From DATDFB01 sp035276475 (GTDB taxonomy: Bacteria; Acidobacteriota; Thermoanaerobaculia; Gp7-AA8): 64,000 nt of DNA. Location of the stretch: contig DATELQ010000055.1 in NCBI GenBank assembly GCA_035276475.1, positions 11,472 through 75,471 on the forward strand. Reading direction: 5' to 3'. Of the stretch, positions 46,859 to 54,966 are shown piece by piece (position 1 is the stretch's first letter; the number at the start of each line of letters is the position of its first letter). A model generated the notes under the pieces. It ran no database searches. It was not told where the DNA came from and saw nothing but the letters and a program-made list of their open reading frames with translations. The position numbers were made by a program, and so were the translations under genes.

Positions 46859-47108
46859 ACTTCTTTCGGATGGAGCGCCGAATTCCCTCGTCCATCTCTT
46901 CGATCGTGTGATGTTCCGGCCGCTTGTCGCCGAAAATCGCACGATGGATATCTTCCGACGAATAGCGTCCCGCCCGCCGCACGACGATCTTGTCGTCCTC
47001 TTCATCCCACTCCAGCGTCGATCCCGGACCGAGGCCGAGTCGCCGCCGAATCTCCGCCGGAACGGACGTCTGTCCCTGTGCCGTGAGTTTCGATTCCGCG
47101 ATGGCCAT
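46845..47108 (-). CDS. AbrB/MazE-family antitoxin
   Basis: The 87-residue protein has an N-terminal swapped-hairpin AbrB domain (SKLTAQGQTSVPAEIRRRLGLGPGSTLEW) that binds DNA, and a C-terminal tail likely to bind the PIN toxin. It precedes and overlaps the toxin gene, the usual order. A TACTAT box ends six bases before ATG 47108, sharing bases with the divergent promoter, so autorepression by the antitoxin could also affect the neighbouring protease gene. Confidence 0.88.
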   Translation of the reverse strand: MAIAESKLTAQGQTSVPAEIRRRLGLGPGSTLEWDEEDDKIVVRRAGRYSSEDIHRAIFGDKRPEHHTIEEMDEGIRRSIRKKYGRR

Positions 47109-47113
47109 GGAGT

Positions 47114-47120
47114 TATAGTA
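47114..47120. promoter_or_regulatory. overlapping divergent -10 boxes, antitoxin / protease
   Basis: TACTAT on the minus strand (47120-47115) ends six bases before the antitoxin ATG, and TATAGT on the plus strand (47114-47119) ends nine bases before the protease ATG at 47129. The start codons are 20 bases apart; no ribosome sites are present. Confidence 0.55.
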
Positions 47121-47128
47121 CCACGGTA

Positions 47129-48322
47129 ATGCGCCCTCGCCTGCTCCTCGCTTTCCTGCTCGTCTTCGCCTGTGCCTCCTCTTCTTCCCTCCCCCCACCC
47201 ACCGAGGTCCCCATCGAGCTCACCCAGTACCACGTCTTCCTCCCCGTCACCATCGGGCGCGCCGCGCGGCCGTCGTGGTTCCTCCTCGACACCGGCGCGC
47301 AGTTCTCGGCCGTCGCGCAGACCACCGTCGATGCCATGCACCTCGTCACCCACGGCATGGGGCGGGCGCGGGGGGCGGGGGCGGGCGTGGTGCGGACGAC
47401 GTTCCTGCGCGACGTCGACCTCACCATCGGCGGGCTGCGCATCAACCAGCCGGAGATGGGCGGGCTGCCGCTGACGCCGGTGAGTCTCTCCGAGGGGCGC
47501 GCCATCGAGGGCATCCTCGGCTTTACCGTCATTCGTGAGTACACCATCGAGATCGATTACGAGCGGCGGCGGCTGCGCTTTTACGACGCCGGGCGGTACC
47601 AGGCGCCGGACAGCGCCGTCGTCGTGCCGATCGTGAAATTCGATGCCGACCACCCCGTCGTCGCCGCGGAGCTGACGCTGCCGGACGGGCGCGTGCTGCC
47701 GATGCGGATGATGGTCGACACCGGTGCGCGCGCCGCCGTCATCGTCAATCGCCCGTTCGCGGAGAAGCACCGCATCTTCGACGCCCTCTCGCCGTCCGTC
47801 GACGCCGCGTACGGCATGGGCATCGGCGGCGCATCGCAGCAGCGCTTCGGTCGCGCCAAGCGCTTCGCCTTCGCCGGCTTCACGCTCGACGCGCCGGTCA
47901 TCAGCGCGGCCCTGGACCGCGCCGGCGCGACGGCGACCTCCCAGGTCGATGGCCTCATCGGCGCCGAAGTCCTGCGGCGCTTCACCGTCACGCTCGACTA
48001 CAAGCGCCGCCGGCTGCTCCTCGCGCCGAACCGCGCGTTGCACGAGCCGTTCGAGTTCGACATGGCCGGCCTCGCCTTCAAGGCCGCCGATCTGAAGTTC
48101 GACCGCATCCTCGTCCGCGTCGTCCTGCCGAATTCGCCCGCATCGGAAGCAGGGCTGCAGGTCGACGACGAGGTCGTGACGATCGACGGCCGCAGCGCGG
48201 CGGCGCTGACGATCGCCGGCATCCGCGAGCTCTTTGAAGTGCCGGACAAGCGGCACGAGCTGCACCTCCGCCGCGGCGGGCGGGAGCTCGACGTCGTGCT
48301 GGTCACGCGACGTCTGCTCTAG
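47129..48322 (+). CDS. retropepsin-like aspartic protease with PDZ domain, lipoprotein
   Basis: This 397-residue protein has a probable lipoprotein signal (MRPRLLLAFLLVFACASS, Cys15). Two aspartic protease halves carry LLDTGAQFS near residue 52 and MVDTGARAA near 195. A C-terminal PDZ domain (about 315-395, VLPNSPASEAGLQVDDEVVTIDG) follows. It is probably a periplasmic protease with regulated substrate access. Its stop and that of the opposite gene share the CTAG at 48319-48322. Confidence 0.88.
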   Translation: MRPRLLLAFLLVFACASSSSLPPPTEVPIELTQYHVFLPVTIGRAARPSWFLLDTGAQFSAVAQTTVDAMHLVTHGMGRARGAGAGVVRTTFLRDVDLTIGGLRINQPEMGGLPLTPVSLSEGRAIEGILGFTVIREYTIEIDYERRRLRFYDAGRYQAPDSAVVVPIVKFDADHPVVAAELTLPDGRVLPMRMMVDTGARAAVIVNRPFAEKHRIFDALSPSVDAAYGMGIGGASQQRFGRAKRFAFAGFTLDAPVISAALDRAGATATSQVDGLIGAEVLRRFTVTLDYKRRRLLLAPNRALHEPFEFDMAGLAFKAADLKFDRILVRVVLPNSPASEAGLQVDDEVVTIDGRSAAALTIAGIRELFEVPDKRHELHLRRGGRELDVVLVTRRLL

Positions 48323-49080
48323 CGGGGACGCTCGCCTTCGACCGTGCGCCGGTCCGTCGCTTCTTCGCGGCGCCCGGTCACGACGTCCTTCGCCTTCCCC
48401 GCCAGCTGATGCGCCATCGGGCCCGACACCATGCTGGCGTCGAGGTCCTCGGTGCCCCCTTGCGGCACGTCGAAGAGGAGCTTCTCCGCGTACGGCGCGC
48501 TGCGTCCGAGGTTGTAGGCGACCGTGTTCTCGGTCGAGATCGTGCGCGCCTCCTCGGCCGTGCGCTTCCCCGTCACGATCTCGTGCACCATGTTCATGCC
48601 GAGGACGTTCGCCGACTCGGAGTCGCAGCGCGCGGCCACCTCGCCCTTCGTGCGGTCGAGCAGAATGCTGCCGTCGAACTCCGCGATGGCGCTGAACTTC
48701 TCCGGCGGCACGCGATAGTCGATCACCTGCGTCAGGAAGTCGGTGTGCACCGTCGGCCAGTTGTGGACGACCACCTCGCTCGTCAGCTCCGTCCGCTTCC
48801 ACGGACCGTTGCGGTACCAGAAAAGCTTCGTCGGCGTGGCCTCGTTCGGCATGCCGTACTTTTCGAGCATCTGCCGGGCGATGTTCTTCTGCGGCGCCGG
48901 CCAGCTCTCGATGATCCGCTCGACCTCCGCGGAGCCGACAGTGTGCCGCCCGCCATCCTCGGTTTCGTGCTCGCCTTGCAGCTTGTGCTTGATGCCCTGC
49001 ACCACGGCGCGGCCCGTGGTGGCGAGGCGCTCGCCGGTGCTCAGGTCTTTCGGCTGGGGTTGCTCGTGCTTCGTAGCCAT
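48319..49080 (-). CDS. conserved hypothetical protein
   Basis: This 253-residue soluble protein is not assigned to a named family. Visible landmarks are ESWPAPQKNIARQMLEKYGM, PTKLFWYRNGPWKRTEL and HNWPTVHTDFLTQVIDYRVP, a pattern I associate with uncharacterised bacterial proteins of mixed phyla. The ATG at 49080 has no ribosome site. A small reading frame with a good ribosome site lies just upstream and overlaps it by 40 bases, so coupling is possible. Function unknown. Confidence 0.75.
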   Translation of the reverse strand: MATKHEQPQPKDLSTGERLATTGRAVVQGIKHKLQGEHETEDGGRHTVGSAEVERIIESWPAPQKNIARQMLEKYGMPNEATPTKLFWYRNGPWKRTELTSEVVVHNWPTVHTDFLTQVIDYRVPPEKFSAIAEFDGSILLDRTKGEVAARCDSESANVLGMNMVHEIVTGKRTAEEARTISTENTVAYNLGRSAPYAEKLLFDVPQGGTEDLDASMVSGPMAHQLAGKAKDVVTGRREEATDRRTVEGERPR

Positions 49081-49205
49081 GGGAAGAGGCGGCGCAATCG
49101 AAGTGCCAGACCCGGCTCGGAGCGGACGCGGGCGTGATGCACGGCCTCCTTGCGCGGCTTGCGCCGGCGATGCCACAGGAGCACGGTCAACGTGATTCCA
49201 TGCAT
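49041..49205 (-). CDS. possible small basic protein or leader peptide
   Basis: A 54-codon frame starts at ATG 49205, preceded by an AGGAGA site with five-base spacing that overlaps the antiporter stop codon. The product (MHGITLTVLLWHRRRKPRK at the start) is strongly basic with a short hydrophobic N-terminus. It ends inside the next gene. The ribosome site is the main support; the peptide is not recognised. It may only help translation of the 253-residue protein. Confidence 0.35.
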   Translation of the reverse strand: MHGITLTVLLWHRRRKPRKEAVHHARVRSEPGLALRLRRLFPWLRSTSNPSRKT

Positions 49206-49213
49206 CAGGTCTC

Positions 49214-50860
49214 CTACGCCGTCATCCGTTCCAGCACGTGCCGCGTCATGCCGGCGGCGAGCTCGTGCTCGCCCATGAACACCGTGCCGATATTGTCGCG
49301 CCGCAGCAGTGCCGCCTCGTCGTCGCTGTGCGTCCGCACGACGATCTCGATCTGAGGGTTCAACATCCGCGCGACGTCCGCCATTTTCCGCACGTGCAGC
49401 GTGTCGGGCGTGGCGATGACGAGCATCCGCGCGCGGGCGACGTGGCCCTGCACGAGGACGGCGGGGTCGGCGGCGTCGCCCGACACGGCGGGGACGTTGT
49501 GCTCCCGCAGCCGCTCCACCAGCTCGCGGTTCTGCTCGATGACGACGCAGGCGATGCCTTGCTTCGCCAGCGCGCCGGCGATGCGTTGTCCGACGCGGCC
49601 GTAGCCGACGAGCACCACGTGCCCGGTCAGCGTCTCGGCGTCGACGCTCATCGGAAGCGCTGCGAGCGGATCGGGACTGCGCCGCAGTTTCGCGCGTTGC
49701 AGCGGCGCGACGGCGGCGAAGAGGAGCGGATTCGCCGCAATCGTCACGATGGCGCCGCCGAGCACGAGCCCGTGCCCCTCCGCTGACAACAACCCGAGCG
49801 ACTGCCCGAGGCCGGCGACGATGAAGGAGAACTCGCCGATCTGCCCGAGGCCCGCGGCGACCGTGAGCGCGGTACTGAGCGGATAGCGGAACAGGAGGAT
49901 CATCGCCGCCGCAGCGAGCGGGCTGACGATCATCACGATCGCCGTCACGGCCAGGACGCGCAGCGGCTGCTGCAGAAGCACGGCCGGATCGAACAGCATG
50001 CCGACGGAGACGAAGAAGAGCGCCGCGAAGACGTCCTGCAGCGGCAGCGACTCCTGCGCGGCGCGGTGGCTCAGCGCCGACTCGCGCATCATCATCCCGG
50101 CGAAAAACGCGCCGAGGGCGAAGGAGACGCCGAAGAGCCGCGCGGAGCCGTAGGCAATGCCGACCGCGGCGGCGGCCACGCAGAGCGTGAAGAGCTCGCG
50201 CGAGCCGGTCTTGGCCACGATCCAGAGCAGACGCGGGAAGAGACGCTTGCCGACGACGAGCATCAGCACGACGAAGGCGAGGAACTTCGCGACGGTGATG
50301 GCTGTGGCCGTGGCGAGGTTTCCCGACGCGCCGCCGCCGGCGAGCGGGAGGATGACGAGCACGACCACCATCACCAGATCCTGCGCGACGAGCCAGGCCA
50401 CCGCGAGGTGGCCGTCGAACGAGGTCAGGAGCCGCCGCGACTCGAGCGTGCGCAGGAGGACGACGGTGCTGGCGACGGAGAGCGCGAGGCCGAAGACGAT
50501 GGCCGTGGCGACCCTCCAGTGCCAGAGGAGCGCCGCCGCCGCGCCGGCCGCCGCGGCGGCGGCGATCTGGATCAGCGCTCCGGGCAACACGACGCGCCGC
50601 ACGGCCGCGAGCTCTTCGAAGGAGAAGCGGAGGCCAACGCCGAACATCAGCATCATCACGCCGATCTCCGCGAGCTGCCCCGCCAGCGCGGCGTCGCCGA
50701 CGAAGCCCCGCGTGTGCGGCCCGATGACAACACCGGCGAGGAGATAGCCGGCCAGCGGCGGCATCTTCACTTTGACGGCGAGGAAACCGAAGAGCATGGC
50801 TAGGCCGAAGGCCGCGGCCACGGTGGCGATGAGCGTTGCTTCATGGACGGCGGTGGTCAT
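49214..50860 (-). CDS. CPA2 cation:proton antiporter with RCK domain, KefB/YbaL-like
   Basis: This 548-residue protein has about 12 N-terminal hydrophobic segments of the Na+/H+ exchanger fold (ending near 385) and a C-terminal TrkA-N/RCK domain with HVVLVGYGRVGQRIAGALAK, a dinucleotide-binding motif, near 405. KefB/KefC/YbaL proteins exchange K+ or Na+ for H+ under nucleotide or glutathione control; the ion here is not certain. It starts downstream of cmk, with a REP-like hairpin between the genes. Confidence 0.92.
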   Translation of the reverse strand: MTTAVHEATLIATVAAAFGLAMLFGFLAVKVKMPPLAGYLLAGVVIGPHTRGFVGDAALAGQLAEIGVMMLMFGVGLRFSFEELAAVRRVVLPGALIQIAAAAAAGAAAALLWHWRVATAIVFGLALSVASTVVLLRTLESRRLLTSFDGHLAVAWLVAQDLVMVVVLVILPLAGGGASGNLATATAITVAKFLAFVVLMLVVGKRLFPRLLWIVAKTGSRELFTLCVAAAAVGIAYGSARLFGVSFALGAFFAGMMMRESALSHRAAQESLPLQDVFAALFFVSVGMLFDPAVLLQQPLRVLAVTAIVMIVSPLAAAAMILLFRYPLSTALTVAAGLGQIGEFSFIVAGLGQSLGLLSAEGHGLVLGGAIVTIAANPLLFAAVAPLQRAKLRRSPDPLAALPMSVDAETLTGHVVLVGYGRVGQRIAGALAKQGIACVVIEQNRELVERLREHNVPAVSGDAADPAVLVQGHVARARMLVIATPDTLHVRKMADVARMLNPQIEIVVRTHSDDEAALLRRDNIGTVFMGEHELAAGMTRHVLERMTA

Positions 50861-50874
50861 TGCGGGATCTCCTC

Positions 50875-50897
50875 AGGGGCGCACGCCGTGCGCCCCT
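50875..50897. repeat. REP-like hairpin at the end of cmk
   Basis: AGGGGCGCAC, a three-base loop GCC, then GTGCGCCCCT form a perfect ten-pair stem. The right arm overlaps the cmk stop codon. The GTAGGGGCGCAC type is a common short palindrome in high-GC genomes. It may terminate or stabilise the cmk transcript; there is no U tract. Confidence 0.65.
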
Positions 50898-51552
50898 ACC
50901 GCACGCTGTCGACGATCCGCTCCACCACATCCTCGATCGTCAAGTCGCTCGTGTCGATCAACTGATACGACGCGTCGTACGTCAGCGGCGAATCGGCGCG
51001 GGTGGAGTCCTGGCGGTCGCGTTGCACGGTCTCGGCGAGCACCTTCTCGAACGGCTCATCCGTGCCGCGGGCGGCAAGGTCGGCGTGCCGCCGGAGAGCG
51101 CGCACCTCGGGGCGGGCGGTGAGGAAAAACTTGTGCGGCGTCTCGGGGAACACCTTCGTGCCGATGTCGCGCCCTTCGAGCACGCCGCCGTTGCGGCGGC
51201 CGAGCTCCTGCTGAAGGCGCACCATCACGCGGCGCACGGCCGGCACCGCCGACACGTGCGACGCGGCCATGCTGATCTCCGGCGTGCGGATCTGCTCCGT
51301 GATGTCCTCGCCGTCGAGCAGCACGCGCGGCGGCTCGCCGGGGATGAAGTCGATGCGCGTGCCGTTCGCCAGCGACTCCAGCGCCGCGGCATCCTGTAGA
51401 TCCAGACCGCGGCGCACCGCCGCGAGGCCGATGGCGCGGTACATCGCGCCGGTGTCGATCATTGGAACGCCGAGAGCGCGCGCGACGAGGCGGCTCACCG
51501 TCGACTTGCCGACGCCGGCAGGACCGTCGATCGCGACGATCAATGGCATCAT
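50896..51552 (-). CDS. cmk: cytidylate kinase
   Basis: Cmk phosphorylates CMP and dCMP. The 218-residue protein has P-loop GPAGVGKST (10-18), the DTGAMYRAI motif and GRDIGTKVFP with the DRQDSTRADSPL CMP-binding segment. ATG 51552 overlaps the pseudouridine synthase stop (ATGA). It closes the chain trpS-scpA-scpB-rsu-cmk. In many bacteria cmk is followed by rpsA; here rpsA is about 4.6 kb further left. Confidence 0.96.
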   Translation of the reverse strand: MMPLIVAIDGPAGVGKSTVSRLVARALGVPMIDTGAMYRAIGLAAVRRGLDLQDAAALESLANGTRIDFIPGEPPRVLLDGEDITEQIRTPEISMAASHVSAVPAVRRVMVRLQQELGRRNGGVLEGRDIGTKVFPETPHKFFLTARPEVRALRRHADLAARGTDEPFEKVLAETVQRDRQDSTRADSPLTYDASYQLIDTSDLTIEDVVERIVDSVR

Positions 51553-52406
51553 CCGCGCCGCGTGGCGCGGCGGCGCGCGGGTGCGGCCTTCTTGCCGCGC
51601 GTCTTGGCGGCAGGTTTCTTCTTCGCCGGTGCGCGGCGCGCCTTCGCCTTCGGCTTCGCTTTCACCGGCACGTCCTTGAGCGTCGCCAGCAGTTTCACTT
51701 CGTGCTTCGTGAGCTCGCGCCACACGCCCGGCAGCAACTTCGGATCGGTGATCGGGCCGATGGCCACGCGCTTCAGCTTCTGCACCGGATGCCCGACGGC
51801 CTGGAACATCTTGCGGATCTGCTGCGTGCGCCCTTCGTGCAGCTTCACTTCCCACCAGCTGTTGCCTTCTTCGGCGCCCTTCCCGGTCGTCTTGATCCCG
51901 GCGATCTCGCACGGGAGCGTGCGCTTCCCCTCGATGGTGATGCCGCGCCGCAGCTTGTCGACGATGCGCTCCTCGGGGACGCCGCGCACCTTCACGTTGT
52001 ACGTCTTGACCGACCCGTGCTTCGGATGCGAGACCTTGTAGGCGAGCTCGCCGTCGTTCGTGAGCAGCACGAGGCCCTCGCTATGGAAGTCGAGGCGGCC
52101 GACCGGATAGATGCGCTCGCGCACGCCGCGCACGAGGTCGATCACCGTGCGGCGGCCCTGCGGGTCCTCGACCGTGGTCATCACTTCTTTCGGCTTGTAG
52201 ATGAGGATGTAGCGGTGGTCTTCGGCGCGGGTGATGAGCTTGCCGTCGACTTTGATGTGGTCGCGATCGGGATCGGCTTTCGACCCCAGCTCGGTGACGG
52301 TCTTCCCGTTCACCGTGATCCGCCCCTCCCGAATCATCGCTTCCGCCTCGCGTCGCGATGCGTATCCGGCGTGCGCGATGATCTTCTGCAATCGCTCCTG
52401 CATCAC
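51549..52406 (-). CDS. pseudouridine synthase, RsuA/RluB family
   Basis: The enzyme converts uridine to pseudouridine, probably in 23S rRNA (RluB-like). The 285-residue protein has an S4 domain (residues about 1-60), the catalytic PVGRLDFHSEGLVLLTNDG loop with its Asp, and the EGRTQQIRKMFQAVGHPV motif. The last 45 residues are a Lys/Ala/Arg-rich tail (AKARRAPAKKKPAAKTRGKK) likely to bind RNA. GTG 52406 overlaps the scpB stop as GTGA. Confidence 0.93.
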   Translation of the reverse strand: MMQERLQKIIAHAGYASRREAEAMIREGRITVNGKTVTELGSKADPDRDHIKVDGKLITRAEDHRYILIYKPKEVMTTVEDPQGRRTVIDLVRGVRERIYPVGRLDFHSEGLVLLTNDGELAYKVSHPKHGSVKTYNVKVRGVPEERIVDKLRRGITIEGKRTLPCEIAGIKTTGKGAEEGNSWWEVKLHEGRTQQIRKMFQAVGHPVQKLKRVAIGPITDPKLLPGVWRELTKHEVKLLATLKDVPVKAKPKAKARRAPAKKKPAAKTRGKKAAPARRRATRRG

Positions 52407-53122
52407 TCTCGCTGTCTGTCGTCCGATTGTACCGCGTGATTTGATTCGCTCGCCGCGAGATCGTCGAGCGCCGCCGCTTCGTTCGCGGCCGCTTCTTCTT
52501 CCGTCGATGCTTCGGTGATCTCCGCCGGCGTGATCGTCGGCTCCGGCGCGCTCTCGATCGCGGCCACGAGATCCTCGTTGATGTTCTCACCGATCAAGTC
52601 GCCGAACTCCTCGAGGCGCGGCAGATCGCGGATGTCGTTCAAACCGAAGTGGAGGAGAAAGTCCTTCGTCGTTTTGTAGAGGAACGGACTGCCGACGACG
52701 TTCTTCCGTCCGGCCACGCGGATCATGTGCCGCTCCAGGAGCGTGCGGATGACGGCGTTCGAGTTCACGCCGCGCAGCTCCGACACCTCCGGCGCGGTGA
52801 TGGGCTGCCGGTACGCGACGATGGCCAGCGTCTCCAGCGCCGCGATCGACAGGCGGTTCTGTCCCTTGCGGTCGAAATACTTTTTCAGCGTCGGCTCGTG
52901 CTCGGCGCGCGTGGCGAAGCGCCAGCCGCCGGCGGCCTGCTCGAGCATGAAGCCCCCGATGTTCGTCTCGAGCGTGCGCCTGATCTCTTCGAGCTGGGCG
53001 ATGACGGCGTCGAGCCCGCCGTCGTCTGCGAACGCCTCCGCCAAATCCTCGGTGCGCACCGGCTCGTTGCTGACAAACAGAATCGCCTCGATGGCGGCGC
53101 GAAGTTCGTTGGTCTCCATCAC
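52403..53122 (-). CDS. scpB: segregation and condensation protein B
   Basis: ScpB, with ScpA and SMC, forms the bacterial condensin. The 239-residue protein has two winged-helix domains (LRAAIEAILFVSNEPV and LETLAIVAYRQPITAPEVSELRGVN, followed by GRPxxY-like GSPFLYKTTKDFLLHFGL) and an acidic tail. GTG 53122 overlaps the scpA stop (GTGA). SMC itself is not in the window. Confidence 0.95.
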   Translation of the reverse strand: MMETNELRAAIEAILFVSNEPVRTEDLAEAFADDGGLDAVIAQLEEIRRTLETNIGGFMLEQAAGGWRFATRAEHEPTLKKYFDRKGQNRLSIAALETLAIVAYRQPITAPEVSELRGVNSNAVIRTLLERHMIRVAGRKNVVGSPFLYKTTKDFLLHFGLNDIRDLPRLEEFGDLIGENINEDLVAAIESAPEPTITPAEITEASTEEEAAANEAAALDDLAASESNHAVQSDDRQRE

Positions 53123-53919
53123 GAATGGTCGAACAGCGCAAACTGCGCCGGATCGATCTCCTTCTCCGTTCTCGAAATCAGAATGTCGCCGAAGAGCTCA
53201 CCCTGCTGCAGGGAAATCCCGCCGAGGCGCACCAGCTCGAGCGTGCCGAGGAACACGGCGATCAGCTCGTCGCGGTCGCGGTTCTCCAGGAACCACTGCA
53301 GCCGGATCGGCGACTTCTCTTTTACCTTCTCGAACAGCTCGTGCATCTTGTCCGAGATCTTGTGCACCGTCCGCTTCAGCTCGATGGCCTGCGGATGGTT
53401 GACCTTGTAGCGATTGAGCGCCGTGCGGAACGCGTCGATGAGATCAAAGAGGCCGACGTCGCTCATGTCGATCTCCGCGTCCGTCGTGCCGGGGAGCGGC
53501 GCGGGCGGGCGCGCCCACACGCCCATGCGCACCACGTCGAGCTCCGCGAACGTCTCCGCGACCGCCTTGAACCGCTGATACTCCAGGAGGCGGTCGACGA
53601 GCTCCTTCCGCGGATCTTCGACCGGAGCCTCTTCGTCGTGCGGCAGGAGCATGCGCGACTTGATGTTGATGAGAAGCGCGGCCATATAGATGTAGTCGGC
53701 GGCGACCTCGAGGTTCAGCTCCTCCATCGTGTCGAGGTACGCGGTGTACTGCTGCGTGATCAGCACGATGGGGATGTCGTAGATGTCGAGCTTCTGCTGC
53801 TTGATCAAGTGCAGCAAGAGGTCGAGCGGGCCGTGGAACGACGGCAGCGTGACTTTGTACGCCGCCTCGTCGGCTTCTTCCTCGACCGGGAGTGGGACCG
53901 GCTGCGTCTCGTCGCTCAT
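53119..53919 (-). CDS. scpA: segregation and condensation protein A
   Basis: ScpA is the kleisin bridging SMC heads. The 266-residue protein has the conserved FHGPLDLLLHLIKQQKLDIYDIPIVLITQQY block near residue 29, then the AADYIYMAALLINIKSRMLLP helix and a C-terminal winged helix. ATG 53919 overlaps the trpS stop (ATGA). The acidic start fits this family. Confidence 0.95.
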   Translation of the reverse strand: MSDETQPVPLPVEEEADEAAYKVTLPSFHGPLDLLLHLIKQQKLDIYDIPIVLITQQYTAYLDTMEELNLEVAADYIYMAALLINIKSRMLLPHDEEAPVEDPRKELVDRLLEYQRFKAVAETFAELDVVRMGVWARPPAPLPGTTDAEIDMSDVGLFDLIDAFRTALNRYKVNHPQAIELKRTVHKISDKMHELFEKVKEKSPIRLQWFLENRDRDELIAVFLGTLELVRLGGISLQQGELFGDILISRTEKEIDPAQFALFDHS

Positions 53920-54923
53920 CGCAGCCCCGCGAAGCCGATCTTCATCGCCTTCCTCACCAGCTCCATCGTCTCCGCGGCGCGGTCGTGGGCCTTGCGGTTG
54001 CCGTCGCGCAGCACGTCCCACACGATCGTCGGATCGGCGTCGATGCGCTCGCGCGCCTCGCGCATCGGGCGGAGCTTCTCGATCATGATCTCGGCGAGAA
54101 GCTTCTTGTCGTCGACGCAGCCGATCTGCGCGGTGCGGCACTCGTGGTCGACGCGCGCGATGGTGGCGTCGTCGGAGAAGAGCTTGTGGAACTGGAAGAG
54201 ATTGCAGATGTCGGGATTGCCCGGATCCTTGCGGCGGACGCGGTTCGGGTCGGTGAACATCGTCAGCACCTGCGTGCGGATCTCGTCGGCGCTCGACGTC
54301 AGGCCGATCGTGTTCCCGTACGACTTCGACATCTTCCGCCCGTCGAGCCCCGGAACCTTCGGCGCGGTGGTGTGCAGCGGCAGCGGCTCGGGGAAAACGT
54401 CGCCATAGAAGTTGTTGAAGCGGCGCACGATTTCGCGCGAGAGCTCCAGGTGGGAGGCTTGGTCCTCCCCCACCGGCACGTACGACGCCCTATAGATAAT
54501 GATGTCGGCGGTCTGCAGCAGCGGGTACCCGAGAAAGCCGTAGGTGTTGAGGTCCTTGTCCTCGATCTGGGCCTGCTGGTCCTTGAACGTCGGCACGCGC
54601 TCGAGCCACGGCAGCGGCGTGACCATCGACAGCAGGAGGTGCAGCTCGGCATGCTCCTTGACTGCGGACTGCAGAAAGATCGTGCAGCGCTTCGGGTCGA
54701 GCCCGGCGGCGATGAGGTCGGCAACGGCGTCGAACGTGGCCTGCTCGATGCGCGAGGTATCGGCGTAATCGGAAGTTAACGCGTGCCAGTCAGCGATGAA
54801 GTAGTAGCAGTCGTACTTGTCCTGCAGATCCGCCCAGTTGCGGATCGCGCCGAAGTAGTTTCCGAGATGAACGCGGCCCGTTGGGCGAAGACCGCTGAGT
54901 ACGGTTTGACGAGAAGGGTTCAC
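53916..54923 (-). CDS. trpS: tryptophanyl-tRNA synthetase
   Basis: TrpRS charges tRNA-Trp. The 335-residue class I synthetase has the HIGH-type motif HLGN (19-22), the KMSKS motif near 196, and TFKDQQAQIEDKDLNTYGFLGYPLLQTADI typical of TrpRS. GTG 54923 is preceded by TAGACT nine bases upstream, suggesting another leaderless start. It opens the leftward chain trpS-scpA-scpB-rsu-cmk and is divergent from the histidine kinase gene by 43 bases. Confidence 0.96.
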   Translation of the reverse strand: MNPSRQTVLSGLRPTGRVHLGNYFGAIRNWADLQDKYDCYYFIADWHALTSDYADTSRIEQATFDAVADLIAAGLDPKRCTIFLQSAVKEHAELHLLLSMVTPLPWLERVPTFKDQQAQIEDKDLNTYGFLGYPLLQTADIIIYRASYVPVGEDQASHLELSREIVRRFNNFYGDVFPEPLPLHTTAPKVPGLDGRKMSKSYGNTIGLTSSADEIRTQVLTMFTDPNRVRRKDPGNPDICNLFQFHKLFSDDATIARVDHECRTAQIGCVDDKKLLAEIMIEKLRPMREARERIDADPTIVWDVLRDGNRKAHDRAAETMELVRKAMKIGFAGLR

Positions 54924-54932
54924 GGGCGCGGG

Positions 54933-54953
54933 AGTCTAGCAGACGCGTAAAAT
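54933..54953. promoter_or_regulatory. divergent -10 boxes, trpS / histidine kinase
   Basis: TAGACT on the minus strand (54938-54933) ends nine bases before the trpS GTG. TAAAAT on the plus strand (54948-54953) ends 13 bases before the kinase ATG. The boxes do not overlap here, unlike at 21405, 33344, 36129 and 47114. Confidence 0.4.
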
Positions 54954-54966
54954 CATCGCCTCCACA

